From NCBI RefSeq assembly GCF_000739375.1, contig NZ_CP006704.1, positions 3,658,001-3,722,000 of the forward strand: DNA of 64,000 bases, read 5' to 3'. The notes beneath the pieces were generated by a model. The model did not search any database and was not told where the DNA came from. It was given only the letters and a program-made list of their open reading frames with translations. This stretch comes from Comamonas testosteroni TK102 (GTDB lineage Bacteria > Pseudomonadota > Gammaproteobacteria > Burkholderiales > Burkholderiaceae_C). Shown piece by piece: positions 42,767 to 51,840 of this stretch (the stretch's first letter is position 1; each line of letters begins with the position of its first letter). The translations under genes were made by a program, and so were the position numbers.

Positions 42767-43705
42767 ATGACACTCCCCAGCCTTACCAGCCAGATGGAAA
42801 TACAGCGCCACCAGTTCGGCCGCGTGGCGGTGTTTCGCGGTGCCAAGGGCGGCAAATACCCGGATGGCAACCAGATCATGATCCGCGGCAGCGACACGCT
42901 GGCGGTACTGGACACGCCTATCGTGGCCAACCATATCGGAGCCGAGTTCGATGCCGCCGAGCTGGTGGTGATGGGCCATGTGCATGAGGACCATATGGCC
43001 GGCCTGCACCGCCTGCCAGACGCACAGGTCTTTGCTCACCTGAGCGATCTGGCGGCGCTGCAAAGCTGGGAGGGCCTGGTAGCCACCTTTGGCTGGGCCG
43101 ATTCGACTCAGGCCGACATCATGCGCAGCAAGCTGGAGAGCGAATTCTTCTACGCGCCCAGACCCGATGCCAGGGGCTACGAAGATGGAGCCGTCTGGGG
43201 GCTGGGCCAGTCGCAGATTCGCGCCATTCATATGCCGGGCCATACGGCGGGCCACAGCGTGCTGCTGATCGAGCCCGAAGGTGTTGCCTTTATCGGCGAT
43301 ATCGACCTGACGGGCTTCGGGCCCTATTACGGCGACGCCTGCTCCTGTCTGGCGGACTTTCGCCGCAGCCTGGCGCGGCTGCCCGAGATCGAGGCCAGGA
43401 TCTGGGTGACTTCGCACCACAAGGGCATTTACACCGAGCGCGAGACGTTTGTGCGAGACCTCAAGCGCTTTGCTGCGGTCATTGACGAGCGCGGTGCACG
43501 CATTCTCGAATGGCTGGCGCAGCGGCCCATGACGCTCGCCCAGATGGTCGAGCAGCGCCTGCTCTACCCGCCGGGCTTTGATGCGCCATGGGTACGGGGG
43601 GCCGAGGCGCGCAGCATTTCCCAGCATCTGGACGAACTGCTGGCGGCCGGAGAAATCCTGCAGCAGCGCAACGCGCAGGGCGAAGACCTTTATCTGAGGG
43701 CTTGA
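42767..43705 (+). CDS. MBL-fold metallohydrolase with C-terminal helical domain
   Basis: A 312-residue cytoplasmic metallo-beta-lactamase-fold protein. The ligand cluster is GHVHEDHMAG (HxHxDH), with further ligands in MPGHTAGHS, FIGDIDLTG and TSHHKGIYT. The C-terminal 80 residues (ARILEWLAQRPMTLAQMVEQ) form a winged-helix-like region typical of GloB2/LACTB2-type proteins. ATG 42767 is preferred. It is divergent from the Nudix gene; function unknown. Confidence 0.8.
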   Translation: MTLPSLTSQMEIQRHQFGRVAVFRGAKGGKYPDGNQIMIRGSDTLAVLDTPIVANHIGAEFDAAELVVMGHVHEDHMAGLHRLPDAQVFAHLSDLAALQSWEGLVATFGWADSTQADIMRSKLESEFFYAPRPDARGYEDGAVWGLGQSQIRAIHMPGHTAGHSVLLIEPEGVAFIGDIDLTGFGPYYGDACSCLADFRRSLARLPEIEARIWVTSHHKGIYTERETFVRDLKRFAAVIDERGARILEWLAQRPMTLAQMVEQRLLYPPGFDAPWVRGAEARSISQHLDELLAAGEILQQRNAQGEDLYLRA

Positions 43706-43723
43706 ATCCAGAGAGATAAAAAA

Positions 43724-43750
43724 GCCGACTTCTCAGGGAAGTCGGCGTGG
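43724..43750 (-). terminator. Intrinsic terminator of the BKACE gene (minus strand)
   Basis: GCCGACTTC/GAAGTCGGC with a five-base loop. The A-run lies on the left (plus strand), so the T-tract is on the minus strand. It would end transcription from 44919. Confidence 0.8.
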
Positions 43751-43766
43751 CCGGGCGCCCGGCCAC
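43747..43766. repeat. Perfect 20-base palindrome
   Basis: GTGGCCGGGCGCCCGGCCAC, adjacent to the terminator stem. It could enlarge the terminator structure or bind a dimeric protein. Confidence 0.7.
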
Positions 43767-43848
43767 GCATCCACCAGGCAAGCGTGACAAACGCACAGCG
43801 GCTACCCCTTGGCTGATGAGCCGGTCCCCGTCACCCGGGCTTTGAGAT

Positions 43849-44919
43849 TCAGGCCACAGCGTCCATGGGCTTGCGCAGAAAGCCCTGATTGGCGCCCTTG
43901 CGGTTGGGCGCAAAGCCGTTCCTGGCCAGGGTTTCGTCGGCAGTTTCGTAGAACACGCCGATCTGCTTGATATCGCGCGCCTGCCGGGCCGTGGCAATCG
44001 GGCGCCCGAACTCGCCCGCAATGCGCACCAGCTGCCTGATCTGCTCCACGGTGCTCATCTTGCCCGTGCGGGTCTGGTTCCACAGCACGTCTTCGATACC
44101 GCAGCGCACATGCAGGCCCAGGGCCATGCCGATCATATTGATGGGCAGCACGTTCAGCACCGAGCTCTCCACGGTCACGATGGCGTTGTCAGGCACGGCG
44201 CGCAGCATATTGGCCAGGTTGTAGATATTGGCCTGGTCCATGCCGCCGCTGATGGCGACCCAGTTCATGACCAGCGGGCCTTTGTAGACGCCGCGGCGGA
44301 TCATGCGCTCTATCGTTTCGAAGCTGTTGATGTTGTAGACCTGGAAGGCGCTCTGGATGCCTTTTTCGGACAGGCGGCGGATATGTTCCTCGATGAAGCT
44401 GGGGTTCGAAGGAACAATCATGTCCTTGTAGGTCTTGTGCAGATGCGGGAAGCCGCGCGAGACACCGCGGAAGTCGTCTTCGCCGGCATGCTCGGTCACG
44501 TTCATCTGCGTGGTGTTGACGGTCACCGTCACCTGATCGGGCACGGGAGTCAGCTCGGCCAGCATGTGGCGGGTGTCGTCGGAGAGCCACTTGGCCTGGC
44601 CATCCGGGCCTTCGGGCGCAAAGCTGATGGAGCCGCCGACCTGGATGATCATCTCGGGCACCCGCTCGCGCACGCCGGCGATCAGCTCGTTGAACTTGGA
44701 CAGGCGCTTGCTGCCCTTGCCATCGTCTTCACGCACATGCAGGTGCAGCACGGTGGCACCGGCCTCATAGCAGTCCACAGCCTTCTGGATCTGCTCTTCC
44801 ATGGTGACGGGAATGTCCTCGGGGAAGTCCGAGGGAATCCAGCCCGGAGCGTAGGGGGCGGCCGTGATGATCAGCGGCTGCTGATTTTCGGGATACAGGT
44901 GACCGTCAAGAAAGTTCAT
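43849..44919 (-). CDS. BKACE family (3-keto-5-aminohexanoate cleavage type) enzyme
   Basis: A 356-residue beta-keto acid cleavage enzyme (former DUF849). The TIM-barrel motif VLHLHVREDDG (about 58-68) provides the zinc-binding His pair. FAPEGPDG, NTTQMNVTEHAGEDD and GLHVRCGIEDVLW are also characteristic. BKACE enzymes condense a beta-keto acid with acetyl-CoA; substrates range widely, including dehydrocarnitine and 3-keto-5-aminohexanoate. A nearby Bug-type receptor on the opposite strand suggests a transported organic acid (inference). ATG 44919. Confidence 0.88.
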   Translation of the reverse strand: MNFLDGHLYPENQQPLIITAAPYAPGWIPSDFPEDIPVTMEEQIQKAVDCYEAGATVLHLHVREDDGKGSKRLSKFNELIAGVRERVPEMIIQVGGSISFAPEGPDGQAKWLSDDTRHMLAELTPVPDQVTVTVNTTQMNVTEHAGEDDFRGVSRGFPHLHKTYKDMIVPSNPSFIEEHIRRLSEKGIQSAFQVYNINSFETIERMIRRGVYKGPLVMNWVAISGGMDQANIYNLANMLRAVPDNAIVTVESSVLNVLPINMIGMALGLHVRCGIEDVLWNQTRTGKMSTVEQIRQLVRIAGEFGRPIATARQARDIKQIGVFYETADETLARNGFAPNRKGANQGFLRKPMDAVA

Positions 44920-45401
44920 GGTTGTCGTCTCCGGTTTGAGTGCGGGAAATCAGTGTCTGGACCAGCGGCAGCAGGGCATTTCAGCCCCTTGCCGATGCGT
45001 GAGGCCAGTATCAAGCGCGGTGCGGGATGCCACTTTGCATTTCAGGACACGCACTTTCTCAATCACGACAGGGCCGGCAAGCCACGCCTGAAAGCGAGAC
45101 AGGCAGCAAAGCTGCGCCAAGCGCTTTGCGGGCCGCAGACTCAAGCTGCCGCAGCCTGCGAACGACATCACCCGCATCGGGTAAGTGCGGGGTACTGCAG
45201 TCATCAAATGCGAAGTCGCAGGCATGAAACGTCAAGTCCGGCGACTGGCCGCCAGCCATGATGAATTGCTGCATTCCTCCACACGGGCACCTGCACGCAA
45301 GGACATGCCAGCCGATTCAGCGCCGTATCTGCACTCTGCCAGGAGCGAGATCGGCAGCTTGACGAATGCCAGACCCCATGACAAAACGACAGGAGACCTC
45401 C
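44920..45401. other. 482-base divergent intergenic region
   Basis: It lies between the BKACE gene and the first Bug receptor. Short frames on both strands lack ribosome binding sites. No clear operator or repeat was seen, although both flanking promoters must be here. Confidence 0.35.
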
Positions 45402-46454
45402 ATGACAAGCGCCGTGAATTTCGCAGAACCCGCCACGCCATCACGCAAGCAACATAGGCGCAGCATGGTTCAAAGCCTGCGCTGTTGCGCCGCCGTGCTT
45501 TGTACCGGCCTGCTAGCGGGTACGGCTGCGCAGGCCCAGACCCCGGCCCCCGCCTGGCCCAGCAAGCCCATACGTATCGTCATTCCTGCACCTCCGGGCG
45601 GCATCACTGACGGCGTGGCGCGTCTGGTGGCCGATCATCTGCAGACCAATCTGGGCCAGCCCGTGGTGGTGGACAACAAGCCCGGCGGCTCGGCCGTGAT
45701 TGCCGAGCGCGCCGTGATGAATGCACCTGCCGACTGGCACACGCTGATGATTGCGCCCTCCAGCGTCTGGACCGACTTTCCGCTCACCGTGAAGACGCCG
45801 TTCGATGTACACAAGACCTTCACCTATGTCTCGGATGTGGCGTCCATGGTGCACATGCTGGTGGCCAACAACAGCTTCCCGCCCAACAGGATTCAGGAAG
45901 TGCTGGACTACGCGCAAAAGAGCAGCAGCCCGGTCAATATCGCCAACCTGAGTCCCGGCACCCGCTCCGACATGCTGGGCGAGCTGCTGAGCGAGAAAAG
46001 CGGCGGCAGGATCACCGCCGTGCCTTACAAGGGATCGGCCCCGGCCATCGTCGACCTGATCGGCAATCAGGTGCAGCTGACCTTTGAGGTGGTGACCAAT
46101 GCCGCCCCGCTGATCAAGGCCGGCAAGATCAAGGCCCTGGGCGTGGTTTCACCCAGCCGCTCGCGGCTGCTGCCCGATGTGCCCAGCTTTGCCGAACAGA
46201 ACATGCCCGACTTCGTGCTGCCCGATGCCAGCGTGGGTCTGTTCGTGCTGAGCAGCACGCCTGCGTCCTTGGTCCAGAAGGTGCGCCAGGAAATGGACAA
46301 GGTGACCCAATCCCCCAAATTCCAGGCGCAGCTCAGGAGCCAGGGCTTTGATGCGCCCCAGCCGAGCACCATGCCGCAGCTGCAGCAAAAAATGCTGAGC
46401 ACGGTGGAGCAGAACCGCAAAATTCTGAGCAAGCTCAGAGTCGCCGGCAACTGA
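45402..46454 (+). CDS. Bug-type tripartite tricarboxylate transporter substrate-binding protein 1
   Basis: A 350-residue periplasmic receptor. ATG 45402 has CAGGAGACC upstream. Export signal (about 25-50 with QSLRCCAAVLCTGLLAGTAA), then the Bug fold: WPSKPIRIVIPAPPGGITDG, NKPGGSAVIAERAVM and VPYKGSAPAIVDLIGNQVQL. These receptors bind organic acids with very varied ligands; no TctA/TctB membrane genes are near, as is common for the many orphan Bug genes in this family. It ends at a strong terminator. Confidence 0.92.
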   Translation: MTSAVNFAEPATPSRKQHRRSMVQSLRCCAAVLCTGLLAGTAAQAQTPAPAWPSKPIRIVIPAPPGGITDGVARLVADHLQTNLGQPVVVDNKPGGSAVIAERAVMNAPADWHTLMIAPSSVWTDFPLTVKTPFDVHKTFTYVSDVASMVHMLVANNSFPPNRIQEVLDYAQKSSSPVNIANLSPGTRSDMLGELLSEKSGGRITAVPYKGSAPAIVDLIGNQVQLTFEVVTNAAPLIKAGKIKALGVVSPSRSRLLPDVPSFAEQNMPDFVLPDASVGLFVLSSTPASLVQKVRQEMDKVTQSPKFQAQLRSQGFDAPQPSTMPQLQQKMLSTVEQNRKILSKLRVAGN

Positions 46455-46506
46455 AGGAAGCTGGCGTCGCCGTCCTCATCTCACGGGCGGCATCTTGGTA
46501 GTGTGT

Positions 46507-46532
46507 TTGGCGGGCCCTTGCGGCCCGCCTTT
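46507..46532 (+). terminator. Intrinsic terminator after first Bug gene
   Basis: GGCGGGC/GCCCGCC with a seven-base loop and TTTTT, 53 bases after the receptor stop codon and just before the stop of the convergent AraC gene. Confidence 0.88.
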
Positions 46533-47555
46533 TTATGCGCCGCCCTGGCCTTCGTGTTGCGCCCTGGCGCGGCTGTCCTTGGCACTGCAGCCAAACTGGC
46601 TCTGATACCAGCGCGAAAAACTGCTGGGGGCCGTAAAGCCCAGCAACTCGGCCACTTCGGTCAGCGAGCGGCTGCTCTCGAACACATAGCGCACGGCCAG
46701 CTCCTTGCGGATATCGTTCATCAGCGAGGAAAAGCTCTGACCCTTTTCCGTCAGCCGCCGCTGAATGGTGCGTGGCACCACACCCAGGTGCTCGCTGACC
46801 TTCTCAATGCTGCAGCGGCCGCTGGGCAAGAGCAGCAAGATGGTGCGGCGCACATCGTCCAGCACCGCATCGTCGCTCACGGGTGCCACGGACTCCAGCA
46901 GCTTTTGCGCATAACGCACCATGGCGGGGTCGGCGAACTCGTTGCGCGTATCGAGATCGGCCTTGGCGCAGACAATGCAGTTGAACTCCTGGTTGAACTC
47001 CACGCGCTGGCCGAACATCAGGTGGTGCATGCTCAGGTCCTTGGGCGCGGCATGCTCGAAACACACCATGCGAGGCTGCCAGTCGCGACCTATCAGCTGC
47101 CGAATGGCGCGCACCATCACGCCCAGCGCCAGCTCCACGCGCTGGCGCGTAGGCTCATGGGCACGGCCGGCCAGCAACAGCTCACGGATCAACACCGTGT
47201 CGGCCTGCTCGTCCAGCTCCAGCGTCATGGCGCCGTTGAGCAGGGCCAGATGACGCACCAGCAGGTTCAGCGAATCGCGCAGCGTGGCCTGATCGCGGAT
47301 CAGCAGGCCCACCGGCCCCATATTGGACAGCAGGCGCGAGCGCGCCATGCACAGACCAAAGCTTTCATTGCCCGACTGCGTGGCCGAGGCCTGCAGCAAA
47401 CGCCCCACCTTGTCCACCGGGATCATCAGATCCGGCTCGTCGAGCACCGCAGGGCTGAGACCAGCATCGAGCAGCATGCGCACGCCATTCAACCCCGAAG
47501 CCTGGGCGACTTCGGCGTAATTGGTCAAGCAGGCTGCGCGAACGAGAGAGGCCAT
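46533..47555 (-). CDS. AraC-family transcriptional regulator
   Basis: A 340-residue regulator. The N-terminal 190 residues form the AraC arabinose-binding-like domain (of the OruR/ArgR-type family). The C-terminal double helix-turn-helix is at about 240-330, with VSEHLGVVPRTIQRRLTEKG and LTEVAELLGFTAPSSFSRWY. It is divergent from the dioxygenase operon (TauD, hydrolase, Bug receptor), 110 bases from its start, and is the obvious candidate regulator. Confidence 0.88.
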   Translation of the reverse strand: MASLVRAACLTNYAEVAQASGLNGVRMLLDAGLSPAVLDEPDLMIPVDKVGRLLQASATQSGNESFGLCMARSRLLSNMGPVGLLIRDQATLRDSLNLLVRHLALLNGAMTLELDEQADTVLIRELLLAGRAHEPTRQRVELALGVMVRAIRQLIGRDWQPRMVCFEHAAPKDLSMHHLMFGQRVEFNQEFNCIVCAKADLDTRNEFADPAMVRYAQKLLESVAPVSDDAVLDDVRRTILLLLPSGRCSIEKVSEHLGVVPRTIQRRLTEKGQSFSSLMNDIRKELAVRYVFESSRSLTEVAELLGFTAPSSFSRWYQSQFGCSAKDSRARAQHEGQGGA

Positions 47556-47665
47556 GGGGTTTCACTAACTTGGCACTAATTGCAAAGCACCAGTCATGTA
47601 ATGACAAGCGCCGATCGAGGGGAGTTTTCACACTGGCGACATTGATTCTATAAGGAGACTTCCCA

Positions 47666-48577
47666 ATGAAAAACGAGGTTGGCGCAGCACCCGCCCTTAT
47701 CCGCTCCAGCTCTTTGACCCGCTCTCTGGAAGTCAATCCTCTGACCTGTTCCATCGGTGCGGAGCTGGCCAACGTTCATCTGGGTGCGGCCGCCGAGGAC
47801 GAAGGCCTGATGGCCGAGATCCGCCAGGCGCTGCTCAGGCACCGCGTGATCTTTTTCCGCGACCAGGACATCACACGCGCCGAGCATGTGGCGTTTGCGC
47901 GCAAGTTTGGCGAACTGGAAGACCACCCGGTGGTGGGCAGCCACCCCGAGCACCCAGGCCTGGTGCAGATCTACAAGACCCCCGACAGCCCTCTGGACCG
48001 CAACGAGAACTCCTGGCACACCGACGCGACATGGCGCGAGCAGCCACCCATGGGCTGCGTGCTGCGCTGCGTTGAGTGCCCGTCCGTCGGCGGCGACACC
48101 ATGTGGGTGAACATGGTGATGGCCTATGAGAACCTGCCAGCCGACATCAAGGTCAAGATCGAGCACCTGCGTGCCCGCCACAGCATCGAAGCGAGCTTTG
48201 GTGCCGTCATGCCTATCGAAAAGCGCCTGGCACTCAAGGCCCAATACCCCGACGCGGAGCACCCCGTGGTGCGCATCCACCCCGAAACCGGCGAGAAGAT
48301 TCTGTTCGTCAACAGCAGCTTCACCACCCATTTCACCAACTACAACACACCCGCCAATGTGCGCTTCGGCCTGGACAAATCGCCCGGCTCCTCGCAACTG
48401 CTCAATTACCTCACCAGCCAGGCAATGATTCCCGAGTACCAGGTGCGCTTCAAGTGGCGCAGGAACAGCGTAGCCTTCTGGGACAACCGCTCCACCCAGC
48501 ACTACGCAGTGATGGACTACCAGCCCTGCCACCGCAAGATGGAACGCACGGCCATCATCGGCGGCCCCACGGACTGA
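47666..48577 (+). CDS. TauD/TfdA family 2-oxoglutarate dioxygenase
   Basis: A 303-residue Fe(II)/2-oxoglutarate-dependent dioxygenase. The iron ligands are His and Asp in ENSWHTDATWREQP and the distal His in STQHYAVMDY. The 2-oxoglutarate Arg is in PCHRKMERTAI. It hydroxylates an organic acid such as taurine, phenoxyacetate or an alkyl sulfate; the substrate is not determinable here. AAGGAG precedes ATG 47666. It begins an operon with the hydrolase and perhaps the Bug receptor. Confidence 0.9.
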   Translation: MKNEVGAAPALIRSSSLTRSLEVNPLTCSIGAELANVHLGAAAEDEGLMAEIRQALLRHRVIFFRDQDITRAEHVAFARKFGELEDHPVVGSHPEHPGLVQIYKTPDSPLDRNENSWHTDATWREQPPMGCVLRCVECPSVGGDTMWVNMVMAYENLPADIKVKIEHLRARHSIEASFGAVMPIEKRLALKAQYPDAEHPVVRIHPETGEKILFVNSSFTTHFTNYNTPANVRFGLDKSPGSSQLLNYLTSQAMIPEYQVRFKWRRNSVAFWDNRSTQHYAVMDYQPCHRKMERTAIIGGPTD

Positions 48578-48592
48578 GCCAGGAGACAGAAG

Positions 48593-49195
48593 ATGACCTT
48601 GAACCACACGATTCTCATCATCCCCGGCCTGCGCGACCATGTGCAAGAGCACTGGCAGACGCTGCTGGCCAAGGAGCTGGCTGCGCAGTCCATCCCCTGC
48701 GTTACCGTGCCGCCGCTGGAGCAGGACAAGCTCAGCTGCCAGGCCCGCCTGGACGCGATCGACCGTGCACTGGACGGCATCGCCGGCCCCGTCATCATCG
48801 TGGCGCACAGCGCCGGCTGCATGATGGTCGCGCACTGGGCGCTGCGCCGAGCCCGTCCCATTCTCGGAGCCTTGCTTGCTGCCCCCGCCGATGTGGAAAC
48901 CCAGATGCCTGCCGGCTACCCGCCCAAGGATGTGCTGGCAGCCCACGGCTGGACGCCCATCCCGCGCCAGCGCCTGCCGTTTCCCACACTGCTGGCAGCC
49001 AGCAGCAATGACCCGCTGACCCAGTTGGAGCGCGCGCGCAGCTTTGCGCGCGACTGGGGAAGCGAGCTGGTGGAGCTGGGCCCCCAGGGCCACCTGAACC
49101 CGGCCTCGGGCCATGGCCCCTGGCCGCAGGCAAAACAGCTGATCGAGGATTTGCAGGCGCGGATCGAAGCCCGTCAGCCCGAACCAACGGCCTGA
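48593..49195 (+). CDS. RBBP9/YdeN-type alpha/beta serine hydrolase
   Basis: A 200-residue small serine hydrolase (PF06821-type). Segment TILIIPGLRDHVQEHWQTLL and the nucleophile elbow VAHSAGCMM (Ser) with the later Asp (SSNDPLT) and His (GPQGHLNPASG) complete the triad. It starts 15 bases after the dioxygenase and is probably co-transcribed. Likely ester or lactone hydrolase in the same pathway (inference). Confidence 0.85.
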   Translation: MTLNHTILIIPGLRDHVQEHWQTLLAKELAAQSIPCVTVPPLEQDKLSCQARLDAIDRALDGIAGPVIIVAHSAGCMMVAHWALRRARPILGALLAAPADVETQMPAGYPPKDVLAAHGWTPIPRQRLPFPTLLAASSNDPLTQLERARSFARDWGSELVELGPQGHLNPASGHGPWPQAKQLIEDLQARIEARQPEPTA

Positions 49196-49294
49196 GCCGC
49201 CAGACGACCATCACGATGAATGCGCAGCCACCCACAAACTATAAAAGGTGCGCGCAGATGGGGAGCCAGATCTCCCCGTTGAAGGAGACAAGCA

Positions 49295-50347
49295 ATGAAG
49301 GCAACGACACCCGCCTCGCGCAAATCAGTGGACACCGCAGCTTCTCGCACCGCGACAGCCAGCGCACTGCGCCGGAAATCAGGCCTGGCCGTCATGGCCG
49401 TGGCCGCCAGCCTGGCCTTGCCCGCACAGGCCGAGCAGACCGCAGACTGGCCGACCAGGCCCATACGCCTGATCGTCACCGGGCCTGCCGGCGGCACGGC
49501 CGACACCCTGGCCCGTCTGCTGGCAGAGGGCATGACGCAGGAGCTCAAGCAGCCCGTGATCGTGGAGTCCAAGCCCGGAGCTTCGGGAGCCATCGGCATC
49601 CAGGACCTCAAGTCGCATGGAAAGAGCGGCTATACCTTCCTGGTGATTCAGGACGGAGCGCTGAGCGAGGCACCGCAGGCCCAGAAAGTCAGCTTCGACC
49701 CCTTCAAGGACCTGACGCCGCTGGCCCAGCTCACACGCACCGGCCTGGTCATGGTTGCCAACAAGGACCTGCCTTTTCAGACGCTGCCCGAGTTCATCAG
49801 CTACGCCAGGCAGCAACGCGACGGCGTGGACTTTGCCTCCTACGCCACGGGCCTGAAGGGCCACACCTCGGGCATGCTGCTGGGCCAGTTGGCCAAGATC
49901 AATATGCGCCATGTGGGCTACAAGGGCTCGCCCCCTGCTCTGGTGGACCTCATGGGCGGCCATGTCCCGGTGATGTTCGATGGAGTCACCACTTCGCTGC
50001 CCCTGATTCACAGCGGCAAGATCAGGGCGCTGGCAGTCGTCTACCCGAGCCGCCTGCAGACTTTGCCCGAGGTGCCGACCTTCTCGGAGCTGGGCTACCC
50101 CCAACTTTCCAAACCAGGCTGGTTTGCCGTGTGGTCCCATCCGCAAACCCCGGCAGCCATCCAGCAGAAGCTGCGGGATGTGGCGCTGGCGCATTTCCGC
50201 AAGGAGGCCGTTCTCAAACAGCTCGCTTCGCTGGGCATGGAGCCCGGCCAGCCGCTGAGCACAGCCGAGATGACGACCGACCTCCAAGAAGCCAGCCGCA
50301 AGCAGGCGGCCCTGCTCAAGTCCCTAGGCTACAAGCCCGAGAACTGA
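49295..50347 (+). CDS. Bug-type tripartite tricarboxylate transporter substrate-binding protein 2
   Basis: A 350-residue periplasmic receptor with signal peptide (about 28-50) and Bug motifs WPTRPIRLIVTGPAGGTADT, ESKPGASGAIGIQDLKS and VGYKGSPPALVDLMGGHVPV. GAAGGAGAC lies upstream of ATG 49295. It follows the hydrolase by 100 bases with a possible -10 (TATAAA) between, so it may have its own promoter. Ligand unknown; probably the substrate of the dioxygenase operon. Confidence 0.92.
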   Translation: MKATTPASRKSVDTAASRTATASALRRKSGLAVMAVAASLALPAQAEQTADWPTRPIRLIVTGPAGGTADTLARLLAEGMTQELKQPVIVESKPGASGAIGIQDLKSHGKSGYTFLVIQDGALSEAPQAQKVSFDPFKDLTPLAQLTRTGLVMVANKDLPFQTLPEFISYARQQRDGVDFASYATGLKGHTSGMLLGQLAKINMRHVGYKGSPPALVDLMGGHVPVMFDGVTTSLPLIHSGKIRALAVVYPSRLQTLPEVPTFSELGYPQLSKPGWFAVWSHPQTPAAIQQKLRDVALAHFRKEAVLKQLASLGMEPGQPLSTAEMTTDLQEASRKQAALLKSLGYKPEN

Positions 50348-50589
50348 AGCCCGGGTCCTTGAGCAATTGCTCTCAAGCGGCCCCATTACTTATCTGATTC
50401 AAGCCCTCTGCCCGGTGCCCCCTTGGCACCGTGGGCGGCTGCACCCGGCTCAAGTCCTTTGGCGGGATTCGAGCCGGGGCTTGTCTGCGCCTTCAGCCCA
50501 TCCCCAAGGCCCGGGTCCGGCCTTGCGCTGCTGTGTTTCTCGTCGGTTTGCCTTCAGGCATCTTTTTTCAACGGTTCAAGGAGACATGA
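50348..50589. other. Intergenic region before the porin gene
   Basis: 242 bases, GC-rich, with the porin ribosome binding site at its end (AAGGAGACATGA). No small gene supported. Confidence 0.35.
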
Positions 50590-51702
50590 ATGACTACAAG
50601 AAAAATGGCTTTCAATGCGCTGAGCGCTCTCGCATGCACGCTGGCGCCGCTGGCGGCTTCGGCGCAATCGTCGGTGCAGATCTACGGCGTGGTGGATATG
50701 GCCGTATCCAACTACCGAGGCGCGGGCGCGGGCTCGCGCCAGATGCTGACCTCCAGTGGCAACCAGGCCAGCCGTCTGGGCTTTCGGGGCCGCGAAGATC
50801 TCGGCAGCGGTCTGGCCGCCGGCTTTGATCTGGAAGCGGGCCTCAATACCGACAACGGTACCGGCCAGGCCTCCAACACCAACAACCAGCCCTCAGGGGC
50901 AGGCAGCGGCAACGGCCTGAGCTTCAACCGCAAGTCCCTGGTCTATCTGCAGAGCAAGCAATGGGGTGAGGTGCGCCTGGGCCGCGACTATGTGCCCGCC
51001 TTCTGGAACATGTTCAACTACGACCCCTTTCGCCTGGGCGTAGGCATGAGCCTGCATGTGCTGCACGGCACGACGGTGACGGGCTTTCGCGCGTCGAACA
51101 GCATTGGCTACCTCTCGCCCGGCTGCTCCAGCTCCAGCTGCAAGGGCCTGTTCTATCAATTGATGACGGCATTCGGCGAAAACGATGCCGGCCCCAACCG
51201 CCAGGACGGCCGCGTCTATGGTGCACGCCTGGGTTATGGAGGTGATAACTGGGATGCAGCCGTCGCCATCACGACCACCAAGAACCGCGCCGCCGACGAT
51301 TACAGGCAGATCAATGCCGCCGCCTCCTACCTCTGGGAGGGCCACCGCCTCATGGTTCTGGCTGCCGATCACCGCACCGGCAACCGCCTGGCAGGCCTGG
51401 ACAACGCCAACCATGTGCGCTACTGGCAGCTGGGCGCCATCTGGAAGGTCGGCAACGACAACATCCCCATGAGCTTCATGCGCCTGAGCCGCAACGACAA
51501 CAGCGGCAGCAGCTCCAACAAGTACGCCGTGGGCTATGTGCACAACCTCTCCAAACGCACTGCCCTCTACGGCACCTATGCCTATGTGGACAACCGCGGC
51601 AGCATCAACCTGCCGGTGGCCACGGGCGCTCTGCAGGGCCCGATCCCGGTCGCTGGCGGCAATGCCTCGGGCTTTGACATCGGCATTCGCCACACGTTCT
51701 GA
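50590..51702 (+). CDS. Gram-negative porin
   Basis: A 370-residue outer-membrane trimeric porin of the betaproteobacterial OmpC-like type. Signal peptide (cleavage after ASA near residue 25), first strand SSVQIYGVVDMAVSNYRGAG, L3-like segment GLSFNRKSLVYLQSKQWGEV and C-terminal GFDIGIRHTF with the terminal Phe needed for assembly. The nearby Bug receptor suggests that it passes the same organic acid across the outer membrane. A strong terminator follows. Confidence 0.93.
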   Translation: MTTRKMAFNALSALACTLAPLAASAQSSVQIYGVVDMAVSNYRGAGAGSRQMLTSSGNQASRLGFRGREDLGSGLAAGFDLEAGLNTDNGTGQASNTNNQPSGAGSGNGLSFNRKSLVYLQSKQWGEVRLGRDYVPAFWNMFNYDPFRLGVGMSLHVLHGTTVTGFRASNSIGYLSPGCSSSSCKGLFYQLMTAFGENDAGPNRQDGRVYGARLGYGGDNWDAAVAITTTKNRAADDYRQINAAASYLWEGHRLMVLAADHRTGNRLAGLDNANHVRYWQLGAIWKVGNDNIPMSFMRLSRNDNSGSSSNKYAVGYVHNLSKRTALYGTYAYVDNRGSINLPVATGALQGPIPVAGGNASGFDIGIRHTF

Positions 51703-51780
51703 GTCCAATCCATGGCAACCGGCGTCTGCCGGTTGCCGATTTCCGGACTCTGGCCAGAGGGCATCAATCCTGTAACCATA

Positions 51781-51816
51781 AAAAAAGGCCCGCAGAGAAA
51801 ATCTGCGGGCCTTTTT
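51781..51816. terminator. Intrinsic terminator after porin gene
   Basis: GGCCCGCAGA/TCTGCGGGCC with a five-base loop and TTTTT; an A-run on the left makes it bidirectional with the convergent Rieske gene. Confidence 0.9.
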
Positions 51817-51840
51817 CATCGCACACAAGCGCTCGATGGT

